A program made the position numbers and the translations under genes. A DNA stretch of 64,000 nt from positions 61,235 through 125,234 of the forward strand of contig CAYJBY010000005.1 of assembly GCA_964368645.1 (NCBI GenBank), in the 5' to 3' direction. Shown here one piece after another: positions 39,991 through 52,100 of this stretch (the stretch's first letter is position 1; every line of letters begins with the position of its first letter). Below the pieces are notes generated by a model. It was not told the origin of the DNA and did no database searches. It saw only the letters and a list, made by a program, of their open reading frames with translations. This DNA is from JAEDHM01 sp964368645. Its GTDB lineage: Bacteria; Bacillota; Clostridia; Christensenellales; CAG-1252.

Positions 39991-40003
39991 AAGGCTTTCG
40001 GAA

Positions 40004-40027
40004 CGGCGGAGCCGACAAGCTCCGCCG
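40004..40027 (+). other. Intercistronic hairpin 1 (giant gene 1 / giant gene 2)
   Basis: CGGCGGAGC (40004-40012) pairs perfectly with GCTCCGCCG (40019-40027) around a 6-nt loop, 14 bases after the stop codon. No T run follows, so it is not a standard Rho-independent terminator. The stem shares its core with the hairpin at 59175-59198. A direct repeat of CAACGGAAGT follows at 40029 and 40048. Confidence 0.75.
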
Positions 40028-40142
40028 CCAACGGAAGTTGAACTAAACAACGGAAGTCAGTAACAAATAAAAACGAAAATTAAGATTAATTCTTGTATAT
40101 AAATAGACACCTCAGACGTGAAATAATCTAAGGAGACAGATT

Positions 40143-43100
40143 ATGGAAAGGAGCAACGTAAACAAAAACCTAAAACTCAGCTTGGCAGTGCTGACATTGA
40201 CGCTTATGATTATCGTATTAGCGTCCGCGTTAACGCTGTTATTACCCAACTCGGGAACTGCGAATGCAGCGGATTATTCGACTATAACCGTAACGGCGGC
40301 AACAACGCCCGTTACTCCGTCGAATACCGTTAACGTCGGCGGAACAACCTATTATTCCGTAACGTCGGCCGGCGAGTTTATCCATATGATAAAGACCAGC
40401 GGTTGCGGCGACAGCGGCAAAACGCGCAAGTTTTTATTGATGAACGACTTTGTAGTCGAGGGTACGGGCTGGAACTCGGTAGCTACTACCTTTACCGCCG
40501 AGATTTGCGGTATGATATACGATGGCGCAACCGCCAGCGGCTCTTATCACACCATCAACTTCTCGCCTGACGATACAGAGGATAAGGACGGCAACGGCAA
40601 CTATTCCTCCCGAAGCGCGGCGACGATAGGCGGTTTCTTCTCCACTTTCAGCGGAAAGATGTCCAACGTCAATTTCCTCTTCTCTGGAACTATGAGCGCA
40701 GTCAACCAAAACGCCTGTTACGGCGGCTTTGCAGGCAGCTTCAGCGGTACCGTTGAGAATTGTAACGTCGCGCTGACCGGTTCGGTTATGGTTGCGGCAG
40801 GCAATTCCAACCAGTCAGGGAACACGATTTACGCCGGAGGCTTCGCCGGCAAATTCGACGGTTCGATTATAGGCGGTTCGGTCTCCTTCGGCGGCAATGT
40901 TGACGCCAGAACCTACAATAATCCCGACGACTCCAAGGGCGACAATAACGAGGTCAAGAACACTATGATATACGCAGGCGGTATCGCAGGTTACGTAACC
41001 ACCGCCGCCAATATGCTTAACGGTTGTAAGGTTGATATATCGGGAACCGTCTCCACTCTCGATTCTTATTCCAGAAACTCCTTCTTAGGCATCTCCTTTG
41101 AAAGCCGTATCGGCGATTCTTACGTTTATCCCGCAGGCGGTATTATCGGCGCGGCAGGTTCGGTCGGTATCACAGGCTGTACGATTACTCTTAACGCCAC
41201 AATGACCTCACAAGCCAGTGAGGACGCAAGTAAATACGGCGCAATAACGGGCGGCGTGCTGGGACTCCTTACCGGCGGCGGCACCTTCAACTTCACCAAA
41301 AACGATATTTCCTTCAGCGGCGGTAAGCTCCTCCCCATATCCTTCAGGGATGATGGCTACAGCTTTAGAGGCGGACTTATCGGCAGAGTCATCAACGACA
41401 GAATAGGCGGCAATTTCCAGCACAATATTATCCGCTTCACCGTGGGCGACGCTTATTACAATACGGATAACAATAACGCCAACAATTTGAAAGCAGAATA
41501 CAGAGGCTTGTTTGTCGGTTCAGGCACGGTTGCAACCAGTGCTAACGATACATCCACTTGGAACAAGGGCAATAACTGGCTTTTGGGAATAGATCCGTCT
41601 GCTTCTATAACTTTCGCTAACAATTCCAAGGAAAACTCTTCCATCGGTATGCTCCACCGTATGTACGTTTACGGCGGCGGTGAGATCAAATCTTCGATAA
41701 GCTCAGGCGGTATCATTACCTTCACCGCTTTCCAAAAGTATTCTCCGCTTTACGGCTGGTTTACCAATATGTCTTCCCGTACCGTTGTCAGCGGCACAGG
41801 CGTGGCAGGTAATCCCAGCAAGAGCTATACTCCTCAGAGTACCCAAAGCTCCTCGCAAAGCGTTTATGCAATGTTTTTAACCAGAAACATTTCCCAAAGC
41901 GGACATTTGGTACAGTTTGCCAACGAGATGAACGGCGGTCTTAACTTCAGTTGGGTAAGCGTCAGCCTTGACGCGGATATATCCGTTGAACTTGGCACTC
42001 CCGTAATCAACGAGTTCAAAGGCTCCTTTGTGGGCAACGGTCACAGCATAACTTATAAGACCGTCAGTACCGTAAACGGCACCGAAACGGCAGGACTTTT
42101 CGGCACTATCGCGTCCTCTGCGGTGGTAAGTGATTTTACTTACCTGTTCGCAGGTACGGTTTATGCGGCGTCAGCGGAAGGCGAGGTCAACGCAGGTGCG
42201 CTGGCAGGCGTTAACAACGGCACCGTTCGCAACGTGGATTTCACTCTTGCGAAGGCAGGCTCGGTCAGAGTCACCGCTTCCAAAACGGCTAACGTAGGCG
42301 GCTTTATCGGCAAGAACGCAGGTACCGTCACCAACTGTGCGGCTAACGTGCAGGGCAAGGTTTACGGTACGGCTACCGAAACCTCCAACGCAGGCGGCGT
42401 AATAGGCGTTTCCGCCGAGGCGGTTAAGTCCTATAAGGTTCTTAACGTGGTAGTTGAAGGTGAGGTTAAGGCAATAACCGCAGGCACTCAAAAGGTAGGC
42501 GGCTTGATCGGCACTATTCTCTGCCCCAACAGCAATACCTTCCAGCTTGATCACGTTGTGGTGAACGTAGCGGTAGAGGGTAATTTCAAAACCCCCGCGC
42601 TTAACGGTTCCTCCGGAACTTATGCTTTCGGTGCGTTCGGTAATATGGCAAGCACCAACCGCAGTCTAACCGACTGCTGGCTGATTGCAACCTACGTGCA
42701 GTATTTGGGCGACGACGCCAACGATGCCGGCGCAAAACCGATGCCTTTATTCTACGGCGACACCAAGGATTCGGACTTCGGCGGCGGCAACAGACTGTAT
42801 ATCAACGGCGGCGACGCTAACTGTAGCTTTGATTATACGTTAGCCACTCCGAAAATCACCTTTACAATACCCACCGACGCAAGTAAGGTATTCACAGGTT
42901 GGTTCTCGGACTACGCTAACTCCGCTCTTTCCGCAATACCCTGTCAGGACTCCATTCTGACTCCCAATAACAACACAAGATACCAAGAGGTTTTCACCAG
43001 AGTTATTAACTCCACCCTAATGACGGTGGACGATATAAGAGTGGTTTCCACCAGTACCAATCTGGGACAGGATTATAAGGATATAGAGTTCGTTTTAGGC

Positions 43101-46100
43101 GCGAATATCGATATTAGCGCACAGTTTTATCCTATCGGCACCGTTGCTAAGCCCTTTAACGGGATTTTCGATGGCAAGGGACACAGCATAACCGTTCGCA
43201 CGGCTATCCGCTCCACAGACGGCGTATGCGGCTTATTCGGCTGTATAGGCGAGTTCGGCAAGGTGTTCCAGCTCACCCTTAATATCAAGTACGGTCAGGG
43301 TGACGCCGACTCCGTAGTAGGCGGTCTTGCCGCGTACAATTACGGCGTTATCGGTATGGACAGCTCTGCAAATAAGGTAATCGTCAACATAGAAAGACAG
43401 CTTACAGGTCATTCTGTCGGCGGTATAGTAGGCGTTAATAACGGTATGGTTAAGAACGCCGAGGTGCATTACACCGCTTTCAGCGAGGAGAACAGAGGCG
43501 CATTGTTCGCTCTTGCTTCCTCCGATTACGAGGGTACGGACGATAACGGCTTAGCAGGCGGTATCGTTGCTCGCAATATGCTTGACGGCGTTGTCAAAAA
43601 CGTAATCAGCACCTTTGAAGCCACTTATAAGAACGAGGGTGCCTTAATCACCGATTTGCGCGGCGGATACATAGACGTTGACGTAATGGGCAGTGATATT
43701 TATCAGGATTTGACAGGCTGTGCTTACGCAGGCGGTATCGCCGCGTTAAACGAGGGCAGACTTTACAGCATAGTGGTTACGACCTGTTATGATTACATAT
43801 CGAGCATAATCGGCGATTCCGACACAATGACCGTTTCCGCGGCCAGTTTGATAGGCAATAACGCGGCAATGGCGGAAAGCGATATAGACAGCTTGTGGCT
43901 GATGTTCAATTTGCCTGACGTAACTCAACAGCCCGATTTGGAAACTTATCCCCTTATAGTCGGCGAGCACGACACCTACGGCAACGTACTTGTCAGATAC
44001 GGCGGCGGTTATGATATGGATAACGGCACTTACGACGGCACCGTAACGGTAAGCATCGAGGACAATAACAGCACCGAGCCTTACGGCGGCAGTATCATAT
44101 TCAAGGCAGTTGAAGCGACTACGGGCTTTTATAACTTTATCAGTAATTTCGAGAACGGTACGGTGGTTCCCTCCTCCGACGGCGGTTCGGGACAGAACCT
44201 GATTCCCACCGTGGCTCTAAAGCCTGCCGACGTGATTACCAAGGTCGGTTTGAGAGGACAGGTGGCTTACGCGGTATTCGTGGAATCAGTCATTACCTCC
44301 GCGGCGGACTTTTACGCTATGGCTCGTAACGTCAACAACGGCTTCTCCGTATTCGTCAATTACATTATGGATATAGGCGGCTCCACCGAGCTGAAAATCT
44401 ACACCTCCGATCCTGCCTACGCATTGGTGGGAGCTAACGGAGCGGTATTCAACGGCAGTTTTAACGGCAACGGAAGAGTAATTGCGGTTAACGTCTATGC
44501 CAATATCGAGACCGTCAGTCCGGAAACGGCCAGTATTCCCGACAATTCTCCGCAGGTTTACGGCGGCTTGTTCGGACGTACAAGTAAGTATGCGGTCATT
44601 CAGAACTTCACCTTTAAGGTCAATCAGGGTGTGGTACTGAAGAAGGGCATAGCGGTTGCAGGTACGGTACAGGCTTTGGGCTTTGTGGCTCACGAGAATA
44701 AGGGCACTATCAAGAACGTAGAGGCTCATCTGTACGCAACCATTAACGGCGGTATCAGAGATTACGTAGGCGGCTTAGTCGGCTATAACTCCGGCGTCAT
44801 CAGCAATTCTGTCGTTCAATACAACTATATCAACTACACGGGCGTAGAGTACGTTGCTTCCCTTTACGGCAAGAACGTAGGCGGCGTTTGCGGATATAAC
44901 GACGGTACTATCGGCTCGGACGTTTACGACAGCGTAAAGGTAATCGTCAACCCCGGCGAGAGAACCTCTGTCGGACAGTACGTTTCTCCTATCTTCAACG
45001 GCTTATACACCATAGGCGGCGTTAGCGCGGTAAACGACGGCATAATCAAAAACGTCAACGTCAAGCTCGGCGGTATTATCACCACGGCTTACGACCAGAC
45101 CTACGATTGGAAGTTTACGGCCAGAGAGGGCGACGGTCAGTATATCCAGAACGATATGATTACCGCGGCTCTGCCTGACGTAGGCGGTATCGCAGGTATC
45201 AATAACAACGAGATTTTAGGCGGCGTTGTCAACCTTAACGCAACCTCAACCTTAAGACTTACGGGTAATTTGGGCGGCGTTTGCGGAACCAATAACGGCG
45301 TTATCGGCGAGCAGATCAACGAGAACCTTATCGCGGTTGTGGTATCCGTGGAGATTAGCACCTCTGTTACCTATCCCATAAGCAATTACGGCGGCGTTGC
45401 GGCGATTAACGCAGGCTCCGAAAACGGTGGAATAATCGGCGGCGTCAACGTGGCGCAGACCGCGTCTGTCAGAATCGCCTCCACGGCAGGCGGTATCGTA
45501 GGTCAAAACAGCGGTAAAATCGGCTACGCGCAATTCACCTTAGACGGCGCAGCAACCTTAAGCGCGATTACCGTTGGCGGTATCGCAGGCAGTAACTACG
45601 ATTTATCAGTCGCACTTATCGAGAGAAGTTCAGTCGCCTTAGACGGCTATTTAGGTGACGAGCATACCGCTTTTGCAGGCGGCGTTGCAGGTGTCAACGT
45701 ATCCGACGACGGTTCCTTTAAGGGTAATATCAATTTCACGCTTGTGACCGTAAGCCACGACCTGAAAGGCACGGCTAAGGGACTTATTACCGCAGATTCC
45801 GCGGCTAACGCAGGTATGATGACTTGGGCGTACTGTAGCAACAGTATCGCCACCACGGTTTGCCCCGACGAATCAACGGGCTTTAACGTGCTGAAAATGG
45901 TAGGCGGTCAGCTTATGCAGGCTGTTTTGGATTTGACGGGCATCGCTCCCTCTATCGTATTCACAGCCAGTGCGCCTGCCGATAACTGGTATTCGGACGT
46001 AGCTACCCACAAGACTCTTAATTCGGCAACCAAGACCACGCTTATTCCGAAAACCACTGACGCTAACTGCGTATATCACATTTGTTATTACGATTTGGTA

Positions 46101-49100
46101 ATCGACAACAACGTGGAGTTTGAAAGAATGTATCAGTACATCAACGCTTACGACTACTTCAACGGCGTTATGTTCAAGCTCAATAACAATATTGCCATTA
46201 CCACAACCTTACAGCCCATCGGCACCGAAAAGTATCGTTTCACGGGTATCTTCGAGGGTAACGGCAAGGTGCTGACCTTCAAGAGCGGTTCGGGTATCGC
46301 AGGTACGGCGTACAGCGGTATCTTCGGTTATCTGGCGTCTAACAGCGCGGTTCGCAACCTGATTATCGAGGTCGAAGACGGCGTGATTATAGGCTCCGGC
46401 TGTCAGTCCTATTCAGGCGTTCTCGCAGGATACTGCGCAGGCAAGGTTTCCAACGTAACGGTTAATCTCCGCAGTGCGCCCGGCGGCGCGGTGGCTTCCG
46501 CGGTTGTAGGCGGCTTGGCAGGCTATATCGAGGATAAGACCAAAATATCCGACGTTTGGTGCGTTGTATATAACGAGGCGGTTAAGACCGTCGGCAATAT
46601 GACCGCTACCGAAAAGCTCAACGTCAATACCTTAGGCGTTCTGGGCGGCGGCAAGGTAAAGGTCGCTTGGGTGTTTGAAAACAACCAGAACAGCGGCAAG
46701 GTAAAGATTTACGTGGACGCCAACGAAAGCGGTGCGGACAGATATTACGAGCTTTTCGATAACTGGTACAGCGATATCGGTAAGAGAGAGCTTATAAGCA
46801 GTAACGCCGCCGAGTACGGCACGGTTGAAACCAACGTAAACGGTAATATATCCTTTGTTCCCACGTTAGGCGCGACAGGACTTAACGCAACCCTTTCCTT
46901 TATCAAACTGGATATCGGAAGCGCGGAGGAATATTACGATTTCGTCAATAATATCAATTCTTACGGCGACCAAAAGGCGTTGTTCTATTTAACTCAATCC
47001 ATAACCGTGGATTTCTCGCTGACAACCTCTGTCGGCACGGCGGAACACCCCTTCACGGGCATATTCAACGGCAAGGGTAACTCTATTACGATTAAGGGCG
47101 ACATAGTTCAGAACAGCAGTGGTTACTCAGGCGTGTTCGGTTACGTAGGCGCGGAGGGCGAGGTTTGCAATCTGGCTTTATACGCGTCCGAGGGACAGAA
47201 GGTCGGCGACAAAAACAGTATCTATTCAGGCTTTGTGGCGGCTCGTTTGGACGGCGTATTGTCACAGGTAGTGGCGTACTTTATGGACGACACAGAGATT
47301 TACAACGTCAACCCCGAAGCGTTGGGCGGTATGGTCGGCGTAATGAGCGGCGCGGCTATGGTCAACAACAGTTGGCTGGTGCTCCCCGAAAATTACGAAA
47401 TCGAATCCGTGGGCAGTATAGTCGGCTCGTCTGTTGATAATTGCGGTATTTTCGCTCTTCCCAACAAGATAAAAATCGCAGGCGACGGCAGCTTAAAGGT
47501 TCACATTCTGACCAGATCCACTTTTGACGACGGCAACGACAATATTTACATACAGTTCGTAGGCGATGAGGCGCAGTATGACGGCGCACCCTCACTGTAC
47601 GGCTTTATAGACAACAACGCGGAGATTACCGAGAACGATACGGCGGCACGTTTGGACAGCGTGAAAAACGGCACCTACGAGGCTAAGAGCTGGGACGATA
47701 ATCTGCCCCACAACGCAGAATATCTGGTAATCTTCCTCAATACCACGGTAGCCACCTATGCGGATTTGAAGACGGTTGCGGCTAACGTCAACGCAGGTCG
47801 TAACTACGCAGGCGTAGTCTATCAGCAGACCGCCAACATTATCATTTCCGATAACACCTACGTGCCTATCGGCGGACAGGTATCGCAGGATTCCACAGGC
47901 TTATCCACTTCCTTATATAAGATAGTGGAGTTTATCGGCTCCTATAACGGCAACGGCTATTCGATAACCGTTAATCAGGACGTAACGATTGACGCAAGAT
48001 ACGCAGGTATTTTCGGCGTTTTGGGTACGGAAGCACGTATCCGTAATTTGGAAATAATAGTCAAGGGCACCATAGGTAAGACTGTTTCCAACTACACCCA
48101 GTCCACTCTGCACGCAGGTGCATTGGCAGGTCAGAACAAGGGCGCAACGCTTAAGAATATCATAGTGGAGCTTACCACCACCTCTGTGGTTAAGGCGGTT
48201 ATCAACGCAGGTCGTTTCTGCGGTTCCACTTCTTACACCGAGTCAGTCGGCGGCGCAGTTTCCTATACCGGCGTGGCAGACGCGGTCAACTGCTGGGTAC
48301 TTACCTATAACAGCGAATTCGACGCCAAGCTCAACGACGCGGAGGCATTATTCAAAACCTCTCTCGGCACGGCTATAAGCGGTGGCGTTCACGGTGTTGC
48401 GCTTCAGGGCAGCAATAACGGCGGCGTCAACGTAGTTACGGTTGTTGCGGCAGGCAAAATCAGAATAGGCTTCCTTCCCAACTCCGGCTACGCGGTTCAG
48501 CTTTACAACGATACCGCAGGCGCGAGCGTCAGCTGGCAGGATTACTACGGCGCGGCGATAGAAGAAGCCGCAAGCGGCAATAACACGGCGGACAATTTCT
48601 GTCCTGCAACCACTAACGTAGGCAGGATTTGGTACGCTTCTTATCTGCGTTCCGATATTAATACTCTTCAGGATTTGATTTCCTTGGCGGAAGCTACTAA
48701 CGAGGGCTACGACCTTTACGGCTTGGAATTCAAGCTGAAAGCCGATTTGGTTATCACAAAGTCGGATATGTTCACAGCTATCGGTAACGAGAACGGCAGA
48801 TTTAACGCCACCTTTGACGGCGAGGGACATACCATTACGGTGGATTCCAAGACCACAATAGAGGGCAAATTTGCAGGTATATTCGGTTTCGTTGACGTCA
48901 ACGGCACCGTTAAGAATTTGAAAATCGACCTACGGGGCAACTTGGGAAAGACCAACTATTCCGACGCCGACATACTGGCAGGCAAGGTTGCAACCCTGTT
49001 TGCAGGAGCTATCGCTTATACCATCGGCTCTACGGAATCCGTAATCGTTTACGGTAACGGCGTGTCCTTGGACTACGTTGCAACTACCGGAACCGTGGCA

Positions 49101-52100
49101 GACGACGCCTTTGACTTCGACGTGAACACAGTCACCAGCGGTGCAGGCGGTATCGCAATCGGCTACGATAAGACCAACCTTGTCACCAACAGTTGGGCTA
49201 TTATCTCCTCCGACAGCTCTGTAAGAGCGGTAGGCGCGGTTACGGGCAGTATCGGCAGCAGTGCGATTAACCAGCTCCGCGTCATAGGCCCCGGACAAAT
49301 TATAGCCAACTATTATAAGGAAGAAATTGCAGAGGAGAACGCCGCTCTTGACTTGGCGGCAACTCCCTCCGAAAAGGCTGCGATTTCCGAGCGCATCAAC
49401 CGCTTGAATTCCGTCCAGAACGAGGGCGGCTTGGCGGATTACGTTTATAACGACTACTATATCGTCCTGAAAAACAACGTCAATTTAGGCAACGGCGAGT
49501 TTATTATCAAGGGTTGGTACAGCGATTACGAAAACGACAGTCAGCTTTCCAACGCACTGCAAATAGGCGCGTTCTACGGCGACAATCAGCGTTTCGCAAT
49601 CTCAAAGGACGTTATCAACAAGAACTACGAGGTAGTTTCCCTCTCCACAATCATTGTGGGTATCGATCAGCTTAAGAGTATAGCTAAGGACGTAAACAGC
49701 GGCGGTTACAGCTACGCTAACGTAACCTTTAGCTTGGGCGCTAACATCACGATACAGGCAGGAGACGCATTCGAGGCAATCGGCACGGACGTTTCTCCGT
49801 TCAGAGGCACCCTTGAGGGCAAATACCTTGGCAACTACTACTCTATCAACCTCAAAAACGGCGGAAGCTTGTTCAACTACAACAGCGGCGTAATCAACGA
49901 GCTGGTACTGGTTGTAACCAAGAACATCGAGGGCGGTCTTAACGACGCAGGCGTTATTGCCAAGGTCAACAACGGTACTATTTCCGGTTGTCTTGTGGTG
50001 CTTGCCAAAAATATGACCGTCAGCGGCAAATACGCAGGCGGCGTGGTGGCTGAGAACAACGGCACAATTTCCGACACTGTGATTATTCTGCAAAACACCG
50101 CCGCAATCAACGGCACCGTTTACGCGGCAGGCATAGCCGCCGTCAACTACGGTACTATCGAGGGTACGTCTAACTGGAACTCCGACTGGCAGCTCAAGGT
50201 AGCCGAGGTGGAGTCCTTTATCAACGACGACGGTTTGGTGTATTGGAACAGATGCACAGACGCCAACCCCGATAATCCTTCTTACGAAAGCCGTTCCTTA
50301 CTTGCTAACGTAATTATCGCAGGCACGGTGAGCGTAGTGGCTAACGAGTTCGGCGACGTGGCGGCAGGCGGCGCGGTGGCGTACACCAGCGGCGTAGCGG
50401 TAGTCAACAGACTTTCCGTCCGTATCCAAAAAACAGGCGTTATCAGCGCGGTCGGCACCCGTTCTATGGCAGGCGGTATGATTGGCAGAAGCCACGCTTA
50501 TCTTAACAACAGCGTGGTAATCAACGAAGGCACCGTACTTGCAGAGGACGCCCCCTTGCTTTCCGATAAACAGCGTTACAATTACGCAGGCTATTTCGTC
50601 GGCGAGATTACGGGTAACGCAATCAACTCTTGGCTGGTTGTGGCTATACCTCCTGCGGTAAAGGCGGTAGGCAGCGGCTACGTATCCCTCAACGAGTTGG
50701 ACGTTTCAGGCAACGGTAAGATTTACGTCGAAATCGACAGCAGTAACAATATCGTGTTCAGCAATATCACCGCAGAGGGCGGCGCAAAACTGGACGACTG
50801 GTATTACGGCAATAATATCAAGGTCAACGGCAGTAATCTGGGTAACGTAGATACTCAGGACGGCACTTTCAAGCCCAACACCGATATGACGGGCAGAACC
50901 ATTAAGGTTGTGTTCATCAATACCGAAATATCCACTGTTGAGGAGCTTATAGATATGGCAAACTCCGTCAACAGCGGCTTGTCGGCTGGCAGTATCGTGT
51001 TCACCTTGAACAACGACCTTGTTATTAACGAAACCGTTATCAACTCTGTCAAAACCCCCGTTTGGAACGTAACTATCGGTTCTCAACTTGAGGGCTACGA
51101 CGGGTTCAAGCACGTCTTCGACGGCAACGATAAGACTATAACCTTTAACGATAATTCCTTGGGCTTCAACGTCTATGCAGGCTTGTTCGGATTTATAACG
51201 AGAGAGGGCGAGGTCAAGGATTTGACGGTTATTTATAACTGCAAGATAGGCAACGACAACGAGGGACAAATCGGCGAAATCCCGTCCTACTTCGGCGGTA
51301 TCGCGGCGTTTAACTCGGGCAAAATCGAGAACTGTAAGGTAGTTATAGGACAGAAGCTTTACGCCACTACTGTGGGCGGTATCGCGGCTGTAAGCAACGG
51401 CAAAATCAACAACTGCACCGCGTCTGTCGGCGGTTACGTTTCAGGCTTCGGCTCAACTACCGATAACTCCTATGCAGGCGGTATCGTAGGCACCAACGCA
51501 GGCGAGGTTTCGAACGTGACCTTCGAGGTTACCTCGGCAGGCACGCTGATGGCAGAGACTATCGGCAGCGGCACGGCTTACGCAGGCGGCATCGCGGCGA
51601 GCAACACGGGCAAGATTTCCGTCACTCTCGTTACCGTCAACGGCGCAGTTAAGGCGCAGGCAAGAGACAGCGCGTATTCGGGCGGCGTTATCGGCAGTAA
51701 CACCGGACGTTTGACCAATTCCTATACGGTTATTTCCGCAGGCGGCACGGTATCCACCTCAAGCTCCGGCAACGTATCCAACTACTCCGGCGGCATAGTG
51801 GGCAATAACGTCTTTATCGTAGAAAACAGCGTGGTGACTATACCCGGAAGCAACGCGGTGGGCGATTCGGCAATCGGCTTCTCCAGTGCTATCAGCGTAG
51901 CGGAATACACCCGCAACGTGTGGGTTATCAACAACGATACAAAACTTAACAGCACCTGTGCGGCAGTCAATAACCTCACCGTTCGCAACGGCTCGGCGGT
52001 TAAGATTCTGGGCTTTGACGGTACCGCTTATCAGGCTCTTCCCGAGGCGGCAAAGCTCAAGGACAACGTCCTGACTAAAGGCTCGGTGGAATTCTTTGCG

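Larger units (their letters stand above)
31300..38175 (+). repeat. Array of about 18 Ig-like units with a GN-x2-GGYQ signature
   Basis: Residues about 8923-11214. Each unit of roughly 75-160 residues starts with a DPY-like motif (FNPYEE, FDPYDTT, IDPYDISLP, VDPYNTASLP, LNPYDLP, VDPYTYELP), continues with a V-x-V-x-Y/F strand and a W-x-hydrophobic strand, and ends with AKVGNAYGGYQSV or similar plus a V-x-V-x-I strand. Clear GGYQ-type ends are at about 32560, 32875, 33185, 33695, 34195, 36085, 36410, 36665, 36945, 37265, 37540 and 37855. The layout resembles bacterial Ig-like repeats of surface proteins. One unit (33270-33750) has a helical insert of about 75 residues. Confidence 0.82.

Noticed and set aside
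39900..39990. C-terminal cell-wall sorting signal on the giant lipoprotein
   Set aside because: The end has no LPxTG-like motif, hydrophobic segment or positive tail.
4534..39990. Giant frame as an assembly artefact or as a chance open frame
   Set aside because: There are no N bases inside, the modules are diverged at DNA level rather than identical, and protein-level motifs persist throughout; collapse or expansion of single units cannot be excluded by eye.
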